The translations under genes and the position numbers were made by a program. The notes under the pieces are model-generated. The model ran no database searches. It was given only the letters and a program-made list of their open reading frames with translations, and was not told the DNA's origin. From NCBI GenBank assembly GCA_023443095.1, contig JAEZVV010000153.1, positions 1-32,738 on the forward strand: a stretch of 32,738 nucleotides of DNA, read 5' to 3'. Every line of letters begins with the position of its first letter. Within the stretch, counting starts at the first letter, position 1. The stretch comes from Pseudomonadota bacterium. Lineage in GTDB: Bacteria; Pseudomonadota; Gammaproteobacteria; Burkholderiales; Burkholderiaceae_F. Positions 26,178 through 32,738 of the stretch are shown in pieces.

Positions 26178-26201
26178 GCCAAAAAAGCGCCGTTTTGGCG
26201 C
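26178..26201. promoter_or_regulatory. Inverted repeats in the divergent spacer before the Mla-like operon
   Basis: The spacer between the two divergent genes holds two overlapping inverted repeats: GCCAAAA/TTTTGGC (26178-26184 and 26193-26199) and GCGCC/GGCGC (26187-26191 and 26197-26201). They are well placed to be an operator for one or both genes; the regulator is unknown. Confidence 0.45.
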
Positions 26202-26214
26202 ATAAACTCGTCCC

Positions 26215-27333
26215 ATGCTCGAATCCGACACCATCGGAACTCGTCGCGCCCCCATGGCCAGCACCATCACGCTGCAGTCAAGGCTGACGGCCCAGACCAC
26301 CGCGGCCGCCTGGCGGGCCGCCATGGCTGCGCTGAGCGAACAGCCGTCCGCACCGATCACGGTCGACGCCGCAGGACTCGAATACGCCGACGAAACCGGC
26401 CTTGCCCTGCTGTACGCGCTCAAACACGCGCCCCGAGCCGCCGGCGCCGAGGTCCGCATCGAGTCGCTGGCGCCGCGCCTGGCGCAGCTGGTCGAGCGCT
26501 TCGACCCGAGCTTGCTCGCCCCTCCCCCGGCCCCACCGCCGCTGGGCGCAGTCGCCAGCCTTGGCCGCTCGGTCGGCCTGGAGCTCGACCAGCTCGCCGC
26601 CGGCACCGCCTTTATCGGCCGCTGCACCGCGTCTCTTGCTCGCGGCCTGCGCCAGCCGCGCAGCTTGCGGCCGCGCGAGATCCTGGCCGTTGCTACCGAG
26701 GCCGGCGCCGATGCCGTGCCCATCGTCTGCCTGATCGGTTTCCTGATGGGGGTGATCATCGCTTTCCAGAGCGCATTGGTGGCGCAGGAGTTCGGCGCCG
26801 TGATCTACGTGGTCAACGGCGTGGGCGTGGCGATGCTGCGCGAGCTCGGCCCTCTGATGACGGCCGTGGTTTTCGCCGGTCGCACCGGAGCCGCCTTTGC
26901 CGCCCGCCTCGGCACGCAGAAGGTGAACGAGGAAATCAACGCCATCACCACCTTCGGGCTGGACCCGGTCGATTTTCTGGTCCGGCCGCGCCTGATCGCC
27001 GCCGCCGTGGTGGTGCCGCTGCTCACCGTGCTGGCGGACCTGATCGGCGTGGTGGGCGGCGCCCTGGTGATGCTGGACTTCGACATCTCGTTCATCCAGT
27101 ACTACAACCAGCTGCTGGGCGCGGTCGACGTCGGCGACTTCCTCATCGGCCTAGTCAAGGCCGCCGTGTTCGGCCTGGTGATTGCCACCATCGGCTGCGA
27201 ACAAGGCCTGGGCACCGGTGCCGGCGCGGCCGCCGTCGGGGTCTCGGCGACGCGGGCGGTGGTCGCCGGCATCGTCTGGATCGTCGTCATCGACGGCCTG
27301 TTCGCGGTCCTGCTGTCGCGCTGGAACTTCTGA
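26215..27333 (+). CDS. mlaE: STAS-MlaE fusion lipid ABC transporter permease
   Basis: A 372-residue inner-membrane permease of the MlaE family. The first roughly 100 residues form a STAS-like domain (ITLQSRLTAQTTAAAW..., V-D-A-A-G-L-E-Y-A-D-E-T-G-L-A-L-L-Y-A-L), i.e. the role of the separate MlaB protein in E. coli. An Ala/Pro linker follows, then the MlaE permease: I-V-C-L-I-G-F-L-M-G-V-I-I-A-F-Q, L-R-E-L-G-P-L-M-T-A-V-V-F-A-G-R-T-G-A-A-F-A-A, and several helices ending W-N-F. Start may be 26215 or the ATG at 26254; neither has a clear ribosome-binding site. First gene of a four-gene operon moving phospholipid or another lipid across the envelope. Confidence 0.9.
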   Translation: MLESDTIGTRRAPMASTITLQSRLTAQTTAAAWRAAMAALSEQPSAPITVDAAGLEYADETGLALLYALKHAPRAAGAEVRIESLAPRLAQLVERFDPSLLAPPPAPPPLGAVASLGRSVGLELDQLAAGTAFIGRCTASLARGLRQPRSLRPREILAVATEAGADAVPIVCLIGFLMGVIIAFQSALVAQEFGAVIYVVNGVGVAMLRELGPLMTAVVFAGRTGAAFAARLGTQKVNEEINAITTFGLDPVDFLVRPRLIAAAVVVPLLTVLADLIGVVGGALVMLDFDISFIQYYNQLLGAVDVGDFLIGLVKAAVFGLVIATIGCEQGLGTGAGAAAVGVSATRAVVAGIVWIVVIDGLFAVLLSRWNF

Positions 27334-27335
27334 CG

Positions 27336-28106
27336 ATGGCCGCCGTTCCCGCCATCCAAGTCGACGACCTGCGCCTGGGCTGGGGCAGCAAGGTCCTGCT
27401 CGACCACGCCAGCTTTGTGGTCGCGCGCGGCGAAATCGTGGTGATCCTGGGCGGCTCTGGCAGTGGCAAATCGACCCTGATGAAGGCGCTGATCGGACTG
27501 GTGCCGCCGCAACATGGAGACGTCTTCATCGGCGGCCGCAGCATCGTGCACGCCAGCGCCCAGGAGCGGGCCGACATCCAGCGCGGGCTCGGCATCCTTT
27601 ACCAGAGCAGCGCCTTGTTCGGTTCGCTGACAGTGCTGGAAAACGTCCGCTTTCCGCTCGACGAGTTCACCGACCTGCCCTGGGCCGCGCGCGACCTGAC
27701 CGCGCGCCTCCTGCTCGATCTGGTCGAGATGCCCGGGGCCGGCCGCCTGATGCCGGGCGAGCTTTCCGGCGGCATGCTCAAGCGCGCCGGCATCGCCCGC
27801 GCGCTCGCGCTCGGCGCCGACATCCTGCTGCTCGACGAGCCCTCGGCCGGACTCGACCCCATCACCGCCGCCAACCTCGACCAGACCATCCTCGAGCTGC
27901 GGGCCGCGCTCGGCTGCACCTTCGTGGTGGTCACGCACGAACTGCGCAGCATCTTCCGCATTGCCGACCGCGCGATCATGCTCGACCCGCAGCGCCGCGC
28001 CATCGTCGCCGACGGCAAACCCACCGAGCTGCGCGACGCGTCGGACGATGCGCGCGTGCGGCAGTTCTTCAACGCCCTGCCCGATGTTGCGGCCGCGGGA
28101 AGCTGA
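27336..28106 (+). CDS. mlaF: MlaF-like ABC transporter ATPase
   Basis: A 256-residue ABC ATPase. Walker A GGSGSGKST at residues 39-47, Q-loop Y-Q-S-S-A-L-F, signature LSGGMLKRAGIARAL, Walker B ILLLDEPSAGLDP and the switch His in V-T-H-E-L. The L-F-G-S-L-T-V-L-E-N-V stretch and the LSGGM form of the signature (M for Q) are typical of MlaF/MceG-type ATPases. The ATG at 27336 lies 2 bp after the permease stop; C-terminal residues 230-256 end in an acidic tail. Confidence 0.94.
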   Translation: MAAVPAIQVDDLRLGWGSKVLLDHASFVVARGEIVVILGGSGSGKSTLMKALIGLVPPQHGDVFIGGRSIVHASAQERADIQRGLGILYQSSALFGSLTVLENVRFPLDEFTDLPWAARDLTARLLLDLVEMPGAGRLMPGELSGGMLKRAGIARALALGADILLLDEPSAGLDPITAANLDQTILELRAALGCTFVVVTHELRSIFRIADRAIMLDPQRRAIVADGKPTELRDASDDARVRQFFNALPDVAAAGS

Positions 28107-28108
28107 CC

Positions 28109-29158
28109 ATGGATGAAAAGCAGCGCTACTACCGCCTCGGCTTGTTCGTTCTGGCTGCCATCGCGCTCGCCTTCGGCGTCCTGCTGGTGCTGGGCGGGCC
28201 CGGCCTGTTCAAGCCCAAGGTGCTGGTCGAGACCTATTTCCGCGAATCGGTGAGCGGCCTCGATGTGGGATCGCCGGTGAAGTTCCGCGGCGTGCCGGTG
28301 GGCAACGTCAAGCAGATCCTGCTCTCGACCCAGGCCTACCCCGGCAACCTCACGCCCGAGGCCGACCGCGGCGCCCTGGTGGTGGTGCGCGCCGAACTGG
28401 TGGGCGGCAGCGGCGAAGGCCTGCGGCGCGACCTCGAATCGTACGTGCGGGACGGCTTGCGCGCCCAGACCCAGCTCGCCGGCATCACCGGCAACCTGTT
28501 CCTTTCGCTCGACTTCGTCGACCCGAAGCGCTTCCCCGCCGATGCCATCGAATTCACCTGGACGCCGGCGTACTCCTACATTCCGTCGGCGCCGTCGGCG
28601 ACCAACCAGATCATCCAGAACGCGCAGAACTTCCTGGCCAACCTCGACGAGGCCGACATCAAGGCCCTGGTCGCCAATGTCGCGCGCCTGGCCGCGAGCA
28701 CCGAGAAACGCGTCAACGAACTCGACGTCCAGTCGGTCAACGCCACCATCGCCAGCTTCCGCAGCACCTTGGTGCGGCTCGACCAGCAGATCGCCCGCGC
28801 GCCGATCGACGACACCCTGCTCAGCCTGCGCGACGCCGCGCGACGCCTCGATCAGCTGCTGCAGGACCCGCAGCTTCCCGCCGCCATCGGCGACCTGGCC
28901 CAGACCTCGGCGCGCCTGCGCCGGATCGCCGACAGCGGCGATCTCGAACGCGTATTGCGCAACCTCGAGCAACTGAGCGCCCGCGCCGACCAGGTGGTGT
29001 CGAGCAACCAATACGACGTGCGCAGCCTGGTCGAGGATCTGCGCAGCTCGGCGATCAACCTGCGCGCCCTGACCGAGTCCGCCAAGCTTTACCCGGCCGG
29101 GCTGCTGTTCGGCGAACCGCCGCCGCCCGTCGCCCTGCCCTCACCGGAGGTGAAGTAA
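28109..29158 (+). CDS. mlaD: Long MlaD-type MCE-domain lipid-binding protein
   Basis: A 349-residue protein anchored by one N-terminal helix (LGLFVLAAIALAFGVLLVLG). One MCE domain follows at about residues 38-120 (Y-F-R-E-S-V-S-G-L-D-V-G-S-P-V-K-F-R-G-V-P-V-G-N-V). The remaining 230 residues are helical and coiled-coil-like (NEL..QSVNATIASFRSTLVRLDQ), ending in a Pro-rich tail. This is much longer than E. coli MlaD (183 residues); the helical extension could form a conduit toward the outer membrane, as in PqiB/Mce-type proteins, though it has only one MCE domain. The ATG at 28109 is 2 bp after the ATPase stop. Confidence 0.88.
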   Translation: MDEKQRYYRLGLFVLAAIALAFGVLLVLGGPGLFKPKVLVETYFRESVSGLDVGSPVKFRGVPVGNVKQILLSTQAYPGNLTPEADRGALVVVRAELVGGSGEGLRRDLESYVRDGLRAQTQLAGITGNLFLSLDFVDPKRFPADAIEFTWTPAYSYIPSAPSATNQIIQNAQNFLANLDEADIKALVANVARLAASTEKRVNELDVQSVNATIASFRSTLVRLDQQIARAPIDDTLLSLRDAARRLDQLLQDPQLPAAIGDLAQTSARLRRIADSGDLERVLRNLEQLSARADQVVSSNQYDVRSLVEDLRSSAINLRALTESAKLYPAGLLFGEPPPPVALPSPEVK

Positions 29159-29766
29159 TGCCGCGCCTGACCCTTGCCGCTCTTGCCGTGGCCGGCCTGC
29201 TTGCGGCCTGTTCGCTCGGGCGTCCGGCCCTGCCGGTGAGCTACTACGGCATCGAACCGACACCGCCGCCGCGTGCCGGCGCCGAAGCCCGGCGCCCGGA
29301 AAGCCTGCGCGTGGGTCAGGTGCGGGTGGCCGCAAGTTATGCCGGCGCCGAGCTGGTGTACCGGATCGACGAGGTGCGGTTCGTCACCGATTTCTATCAC
29401 CGCCTGATCGCGCCGCCCGGCCCCATGCTCGGCAATGCCATGGCCGAATGGCTCGATACCGCCGGGCCGCTGCGGCTGGTGTCGGCGCCGGGTTCGGCCG
29501 TGCCGACTCGTTACATCCTCGACGTCACGGTCAACGACCTCTACGGCGACTTCCGCCCGGGCCGGCCGCCACAGGCGGTATTGCGCTTGCAGGCCGCCTT
29601 GCTCGATTCGACGGCCGCCGGCCTGCCGGCCGTGTTCGAACGCAGCGTCGAGCGCCGCATCGACCTGCCCGCGGCAAGCCCGGAAGCACTGGTGCTGGGC
29701 TACAGCCGCGCGCTCGAAGCCGCGCTGATCGAACTTCGCCCGCAGATCGCCCAGGCGCTGGATTGA
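29158..29766 (+). CDS. PqiC-like ABC transport auxiliary lipoprotein
   Basis: A 202-residue lipoprotein: signal MPRLTLAALAVAGLLAAC with lipobox LAAC at residues 15-18, then P-V-S-Y-Y-G-I-E-P. The body resembles the ABC-type transport auxiliary component (PqiC/YmbA) family: L-R-V-G-Q-V-R-V-A, A-E-L-V-Y-R, V-T-D-F-Y-H-R-L-I-A-P-P-G, M-A-E-W-L, and a C-terminal amphipathic helix. Start overlaps the previous stop (TAATG). Probably anchored in the outer membrane as the receiving end of the lipid path. The gene ends one base before the convergent MarC-family gene. No MlaC or MlaA homologue is seen in this window. Confidence 0.85.
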   Translation: MPRLTLAALAVAGLLAACSLGRPALPVSYYGIEPTPPPRAGAEARRPESLRVGQVRVAASYAGAELVYRIDEVRFVTDFYHRLIAPPGPMLGNAMAEWLDTAGPLRLVSAPGSAVPTRYILDVTVNDLYGDFRPGRPPQAVLRLQAALLDSTAAGLPAVFERSVERRIDLPAASPEALVLGYSRALEAALIELRPQIAQALD

Positions 29767-29767
29767 C

Positions 29768-30415
29768 TCAGGCCCGCGCCGGCAAGTCCATCCACAGTTC
29801 GACGAAACCAGTCCACAGGACCTGCACGCCCACGCAGATGAGGATGAAGGCGAAGACGCGCGACAAGGCGTCGGCGCCGGTTTCGCCCACCGCGCGGTTG
29901 ATCCGGTCCGAATAGCGGTAGCAGACCCAGACCGCGACCGTGATCGCCGCCGCCGCCAGCAAGGCGCCGACGATGTCGGACAGGTTGCGCGGCGAACTGG
30001 TGCCGATCGCGGTCGCCACGGAAATGGCTCCCGGCCCGGTGGTCAGCGGCATGGTGAGCGGGAAAAACGCCATCTTGCGGACGTTGACCCGCGCCGCCTG
30101 CGCGGCCGCCGCGGCGCCGTTCGACTCTCTCGGCGCATTCAGCGCATGCCAGCCGGCGGCCACCAGCACCAGTCCGCCGGCGACCCTCAGCACGCCGAGC
30201 GAGATGCCGAAAAAGCTCAGCACCAGAGCCCCCGCGTACAGCGACACCACCAGCACGATGAAGGAATAGAGCGCGATCCGGCGCGCCAGATCGGCGCGGG
30301 TCGGGCTGTCGATGTCAGGCGTCATCGACAAGAACAGCATCGCTCCGCCGAGGGGATTGACGATGGGCAGCAGGGACGCGAAGACGAACAGGAAGGAGCC
30401 GAGGACGGAGGTCAC
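29768..30415 (-). CDS. MarC-family integral membrane protein
   Basis: A 215-residue protein with about six membrane helices, family MarC (UPF0056), whose function is not settled. Motifs: L-F-V-F-A-S-L-L-P-I-V-N-P-L-G near the N-terminus (the family signature), M-A-F-F-P-L-T-M-P-L-T-T-G-P-G-A-I-S-V-A, and a C-terminal G-V-Q. The GTG at 30415 gives the normal family length and N-terminus; the frame extends upstream to 30562 without resemblance. It is convergent with the lipoprotein gene (1 bp between stops), leaving no room for a dedicated terminator, and divergent from the SYLF gene. Confidence 0.87.
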   Translation of the reverse strand: MTSVLGSFLFVFASLLPIVNPLGGAMLFLSMTPDIDSPTRADLARRIALYSFIVLVVSLYAGALVLSFFGISLGVLRVAGGLVLVAAGWHALNAPRESNGAAAAAQAARVNVRKMAFFPLTMPLTTGPGAISVATAIGTSSPRNLSDIVGALLAAAAITVAVWVCYRYSDRINRAVGETGADALSRVFAFILICVGVQVLWTGFVELWMDLPARA

Positions 30416-30501
30416 GCGGGGTTTCTCGTCTGGGAAGCGATCTTGTCTCTCACTATATTGGATCGATTGCCCGCATCGCGGGTCCCTCAGGAGAACCCCC
30501 G

Positions 30502-31068
30502 ATGCACCGGCGACGCGCCCTACTCGGGCTCGCTGCGAGCGCCCTGCTTTTGCCGATGACAAGCCAGGCGCAGGACGAAAAATCCGCCGGCCGGAGCGAG
30601 CTCGACCAGCTCGTCAGCGATACCTTGCGCGACCTCTACCGGCTCCAACCCGGAGCCCGCCGCCGCATCGCTCGCGCCGCCGGCTACGCGGTCTTCAGCA
30701 ATTTCGGCATGCGCCTCTTCCTTCTCGGCGGCGGCAGCGGCGAAGGCATGGCGATCGATCGCCGCAGCGGCCGGCGCACGGCGATGAAGATGATGGAGAT
30801 CCAGGCCGGTCTCGGCCTGGGCGTAAAGAAGTTCCGGCTGATCTGGGTCTTCGACAAACGCGCCGATTTCAATGCCTTCGTCGACTCAGGCTGGGAACTC
30901 GGCGGCCAGGCTTCCGCGGTTGCCAAGACCGGCGACTCCGGCGGCGCGATCGAGGGCGCGATCTCGGTCAAGCCCGGGGTCTGGCTGTACCAGCTCACCG
31001 ACGACGGCCTCTCGCTCGAGTTGGCAGTCAAGGGCTCCAAGTATTACAAGGACGACTCGCTCAACTGA
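30502..31068 (+). CDS. SYLF-domain (Ysc84-like) exported protein
   Basis: A 188-residue protein with a signal (MHRRRALLGLAASALLLPMTSQAQ), then a SYLF/Ysc84 domain: A-R-R-R-I-A-R-A-A-G-Y-A-V-F-S-N-F-G, G-L-G-L-G-V-K-K-F-R-L, W-E-L-G-G-Q-A, and the C-terminal V-K-G-S-K-Y-Y-K-D. Eukaryotic SYLF domains bind phosphoinositides and actin; the bacterial proteins are little studied and probably bind lipid in the periplasm. AGGAG eight bases upstream supports the ATG at 30502. Lies 18 bp before ppk2, so likely co-transcribed. Confidence 0.85.
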   Translation: MHRRRALLGLAASALLLPMTSQAQDEKSAGRSELDQLVSDTLRDLYRLQPGARRRIARAAGYAVFSNFGMRLFLLGGGSGEGMAIDRRSGRRTAMKMMEIQAGLGLGVKKFRLIWVFDKRADFNAFVDSGWELGGQASAVAKTGDSGGAIEGAISVKPGVWLYQLTDDGLSLELAVKGSKYYKDDSLN

Positions 31069-31086
31069 AACTCGAGAGAGGTGGCG

Positions 31087-32004
31087 ATGTCGACGAGCAG
31101 CGCGGGCAAGGGACCCGTCCCCCGGCAACTGAGCCGCTTCCTCGAGCCCTACCGCATCACGCAGGGCCAGAGCTTCCGCCTCAAACATCACGACCCGCGC
31201 GACACCGCCCACCTGAGCGAAAGCGACAAGTCCGACGCCCGGGACTGGCTGGCGCAAGGCGTGTCGTGGCTCGAGACCCAGCAGCAGATGTTGTGGGCGC
31301 AGGACCGCTGGGCGTTGCTGGTGGTGCTGCAGGCAATGGACGCCGCCGGCAAGGACAGCCTCATCAAACACGTGATGAGCGGGGTCGATCCGCAAGGGGT
31401 GGTAGTCCACGCGTTCAAGCAGCCTTCGGCCGAGGAACTCGACCATGACTTCCTCTGGCGCTGCGCCAAAGCCCTGCCCGAGCGCGGCCGGATCGGCATC
31501 TTCAACCGCTCGTATTACGAAGATGTATTGGTCGCCCGCGTCCACCCCGAGGTGCTGGCCGCGCAGAAGCTGCCGCCGCGCCTGGTCGGCAAACACTTGT
31601 GGAGCGAGCGCCACGAAGACATCCGCCACTTCGAACAACACCTGGCTCGCAACGGCACGGTCGTTCTCAAGTTCTTTCTCAATGTCTCGCGCGAGGAGCA
31701 GAAGCGGCGTTTCCTCGAGCGCATCGACGAACCCGACAAGCACTGGAAGTTCTCCGCCGCCGATGTCCAGGAGCGCGGCTACTGGAAGCGCTACATGACA
31801 GCGTACGAGGACGCGATCCGCGCCACCGCGAGCGAGCAGGCGCCCTGGTTCGTGGTTCCGGCGGACAACAAATGGTTCACGCGGATGGTGGTGGTGGCCG
31901 CCATTGTCGAGGCTCTGCTCGCGCTCAAGCTCAGTTATCCACAGCCCTCTGCGGCCGAGCGCCGCGCCCTAGCACGCGCGCGGACCGGGCTTCTACGCGA
32001 GTGA
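31087..32004 (+). CDS. ppk2: Polyphosphate kinase 2 (polyphosphate:nucleotide phosphotransferase)
   Basis: A 305-residue PPK2-family kinase, which transfers phosphate between polyphosphate and nucleotides. Walker A region V-L-Q-A-M-D-A-A-G-K-D-S, the Walker B/lid motif I-F-N-R-S-Y-Y-E-D-V-L-V, and R-R-F-L-E-R-I-D-E-P-D-K-H-W-K-F are visible. Length and the absence of a second domain indicate a single-domain class enzyme, possibly class III (AMP and ADP phosphorylating), but class cannot be settled from motifs alone. The ATG at 31087 has an AGAGG site upstream; GTG at 31081 is an in-frame alternative. A Pro/Arg-rich tail follows the kinase fold. Confidence 0.92.
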   Translation: MSTSSAGKGPVPRQLSRFLEPYRITQGQSFRLKHHDPRDTAHLSESDKSDARDWLAQGVSWLETQQQMLWAQDRWALLVVLQAMDAAGKDSLIKHVMSGVDPQGVVVHAFKQPSAEELDHDFLWRCAKALPERGRIGIFNRSYYEDVLVARVHPEVLAAQKLPPRLVGKHLWSERHEDIRHFEQHLARNGTVVLKFFLNVSREEQKRRFLERIDEPDKHWKFSAADVQERGYWKRYMTAYEDAIRATASEQAPWFVVPADNKWFTRMVVVAAIVEALLALKLSYPQPSAAERRALARARTGLLRE

Positions 32005-32209
32005 TGGGGGTCCGCCCAGACTAGCGCGACCGGGCGATAACAGTTTCGCTGTGAATCGTCTGTACTTCGGGGGCAACGAAGCCTATTGCGTATTGAGAAT
32101 GCGACAGGCATCCTGAAGTTGACTGGGGGGGTGACAAGATTGTGCGCAGATAGTTCCGCAAACAATCGGTTGCTTGGAGCTCTTCTTATCCTAGATGGAG
32201 ACGCCTGCA
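32005..32209. other. Intergenic region upstream of the HTH regulator
   Basis: About 205 bp with no gene. It is AT-richer than its surroundings. TTGACT at about 32118 and nearby A+T words could be promoter parts, but no clear -10 is correctly spaced. No convincing terminator for ppk2 was seen. Confidence 0.3.
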
Positions 32210-32738
32210 ATGCCCGACGACCACCAACATCGTTTGCGCCGTCGGCCACGCGATCGCGCGGCCTTTCCGACCGACTTGCCCACCCCGATGCAGGTACCCC
32301 CGGGCGTGAGCGCCGAAGCCTATGCCATCAACCGCCGCCTGCTGTCGGTCTTGATGGGGCGCTTCATCACCACCCGGTTGAGGTCGATTTATCAGGCCTT
32401 CGATGGCGATCTGACGCTGGCCCTGGTGCTGGGCGAGCTTTCGATGCGCAATATCGAGAGCCTCTTCCCCCCCCACGCGCCGATCAACCGGCTCGCCGAG
32501 CAGGCGATTGCCGCACAGCGCGACGGCGGGCGCCGCCTGCGGCCGTGCAACGCCTTGTCGATCGCCGAAGTGACGGGCATCCCGCGCGAAACCGTGCGCC
32601 GCAAGCTCGGCAAGCTGCTAGATCTCGGCTGGATAGAACGCACGACCGACGACATGTACGTCATCACGGACAAGGTCGGAACGGTGTTTTCCGCCTTCGA
32701 CGATTCGCAGGCGGCGGATCTGCTCGCCACCAGCGACC
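32210..32738 (+). CDS. Winged-helix transcriptional regulator (runs off right edge)
   Basis: An open frame from the ATG at 32210 to the edge, 176 complete codons and no stop. After an Arg-rich N-terminus and a P-rich stretch, residues 43-83 are helical (LLSVLMGRFITTRLRSIYQAFDGD...). At about 118-155 lies a helix-turn-helix with wing: S-I-A-E-V-T-G-I-P-R-E-T-V-R-R-K-L-G-K-L, then G-W-I-E-R-T-T-D-D-M-Y-V-I-T. This indicates DNA binding of the MarR/GntR-like winged-helix type; family and targets unknown. GGAG nine bases upstream supports 32210; an in-frame ATG at 32195 is an alternative. The C-terminus is outside the window. Confidence 0.75.
   Translation, partial: MPDDHQHRLRRRPRDRAAFPTDLPTPMQVPPGVSAEAYAINRRLLSVLMGRFITTRLRSIYQAFDGDLTLALVLGELSMRNIESLFPPHAPINRLAEQAIAAQRDGGRRLRPCNALSIAEVTGIPRETVRRKLGKLLDLGWIERTTDDMYVITDKVGTVFSAFDDSQAADLLATSD

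Overview
The window is a GC-rich, densely packed stretch of bacterial chromosome. Gene content and order fit a betaproteobacterium, perhaps a Rhodocyclales-like lineage: a type IV pilus minor-pilin cluster, the complete atpIBEFHAGDC operon followed on the far side by hemE and priA, parAB just upstream of atp, and a membrane protein of the 'site-specific recombinase' Gcr family. I cannot assign a genus. Nearly everything from 1 to about 26.15 kb lies on the minus strand (exception: the small DUF167 gene). From 26.2 kb to the end most genes are on the plus strand (exception: the MarC-family gene).

Layout, left to right. 1-6.4 kb: minus-strand operon pilV-pilW-pilX-pilY1-fimT followed by a TonB-like gene that runs off the left edge; these genes overlap or nearly touch. 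6.6-10.0 kb: priA and hemE, with an unusual AT-richer spacer carrying three DnaA-box matches. 10.06-12.9 kb: a DUF167 gene, a tiny exported Lys/Glu/Ala repeat protein, the wreck of a TonB-dependent receptor, a PQQ-type sugar (sorbosone) dehydrogenase and a UspA protein. 13.0-20.1 kb: the whole F1Fo ATP synthase operon with a recognisable sigma70-type promoter before atpI and a strong intrinsic terminator after atpC. 20.16-22.3 kb: parA, parB and a translationally coupled small membrane protein of unknown function. 22.4-26.2 kb: an MltF-like lytic transglycosylase and the Gcr-family membrane protein.

26.2-29.8 kb: a plus-strand lipid-transport ABC operon of the Mla/MCE type: a STAS-MlaE fusion permease, an ATPase, a long MCE protein and a PqiC-like lipoprotein. 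29.8-32.0 kb: convergent MarC, then a SYLF-domain protein and a PPK2 polyphosphate kinase. The right edge cuts a winged-helix regulator.

Most of the window is core housekeeping (ATP synthesis, chromosome partitioning, haem synthesis, replication restart, cell envelope). I see no phage, IS element, CRISPR array, rRNA or tRNA. I do not see a clear new multi-gene system. The points most worth a second look are the internally deleted receptor pseudogene beside the sugar dehydrogenase, the DnaA-box cluster between priA and hemE, the palindrome at the presumed parA transcription start, the parB-coupled unknown membrane protein, and the compact STAS-MlaE/MCE/lipoprotein operon.
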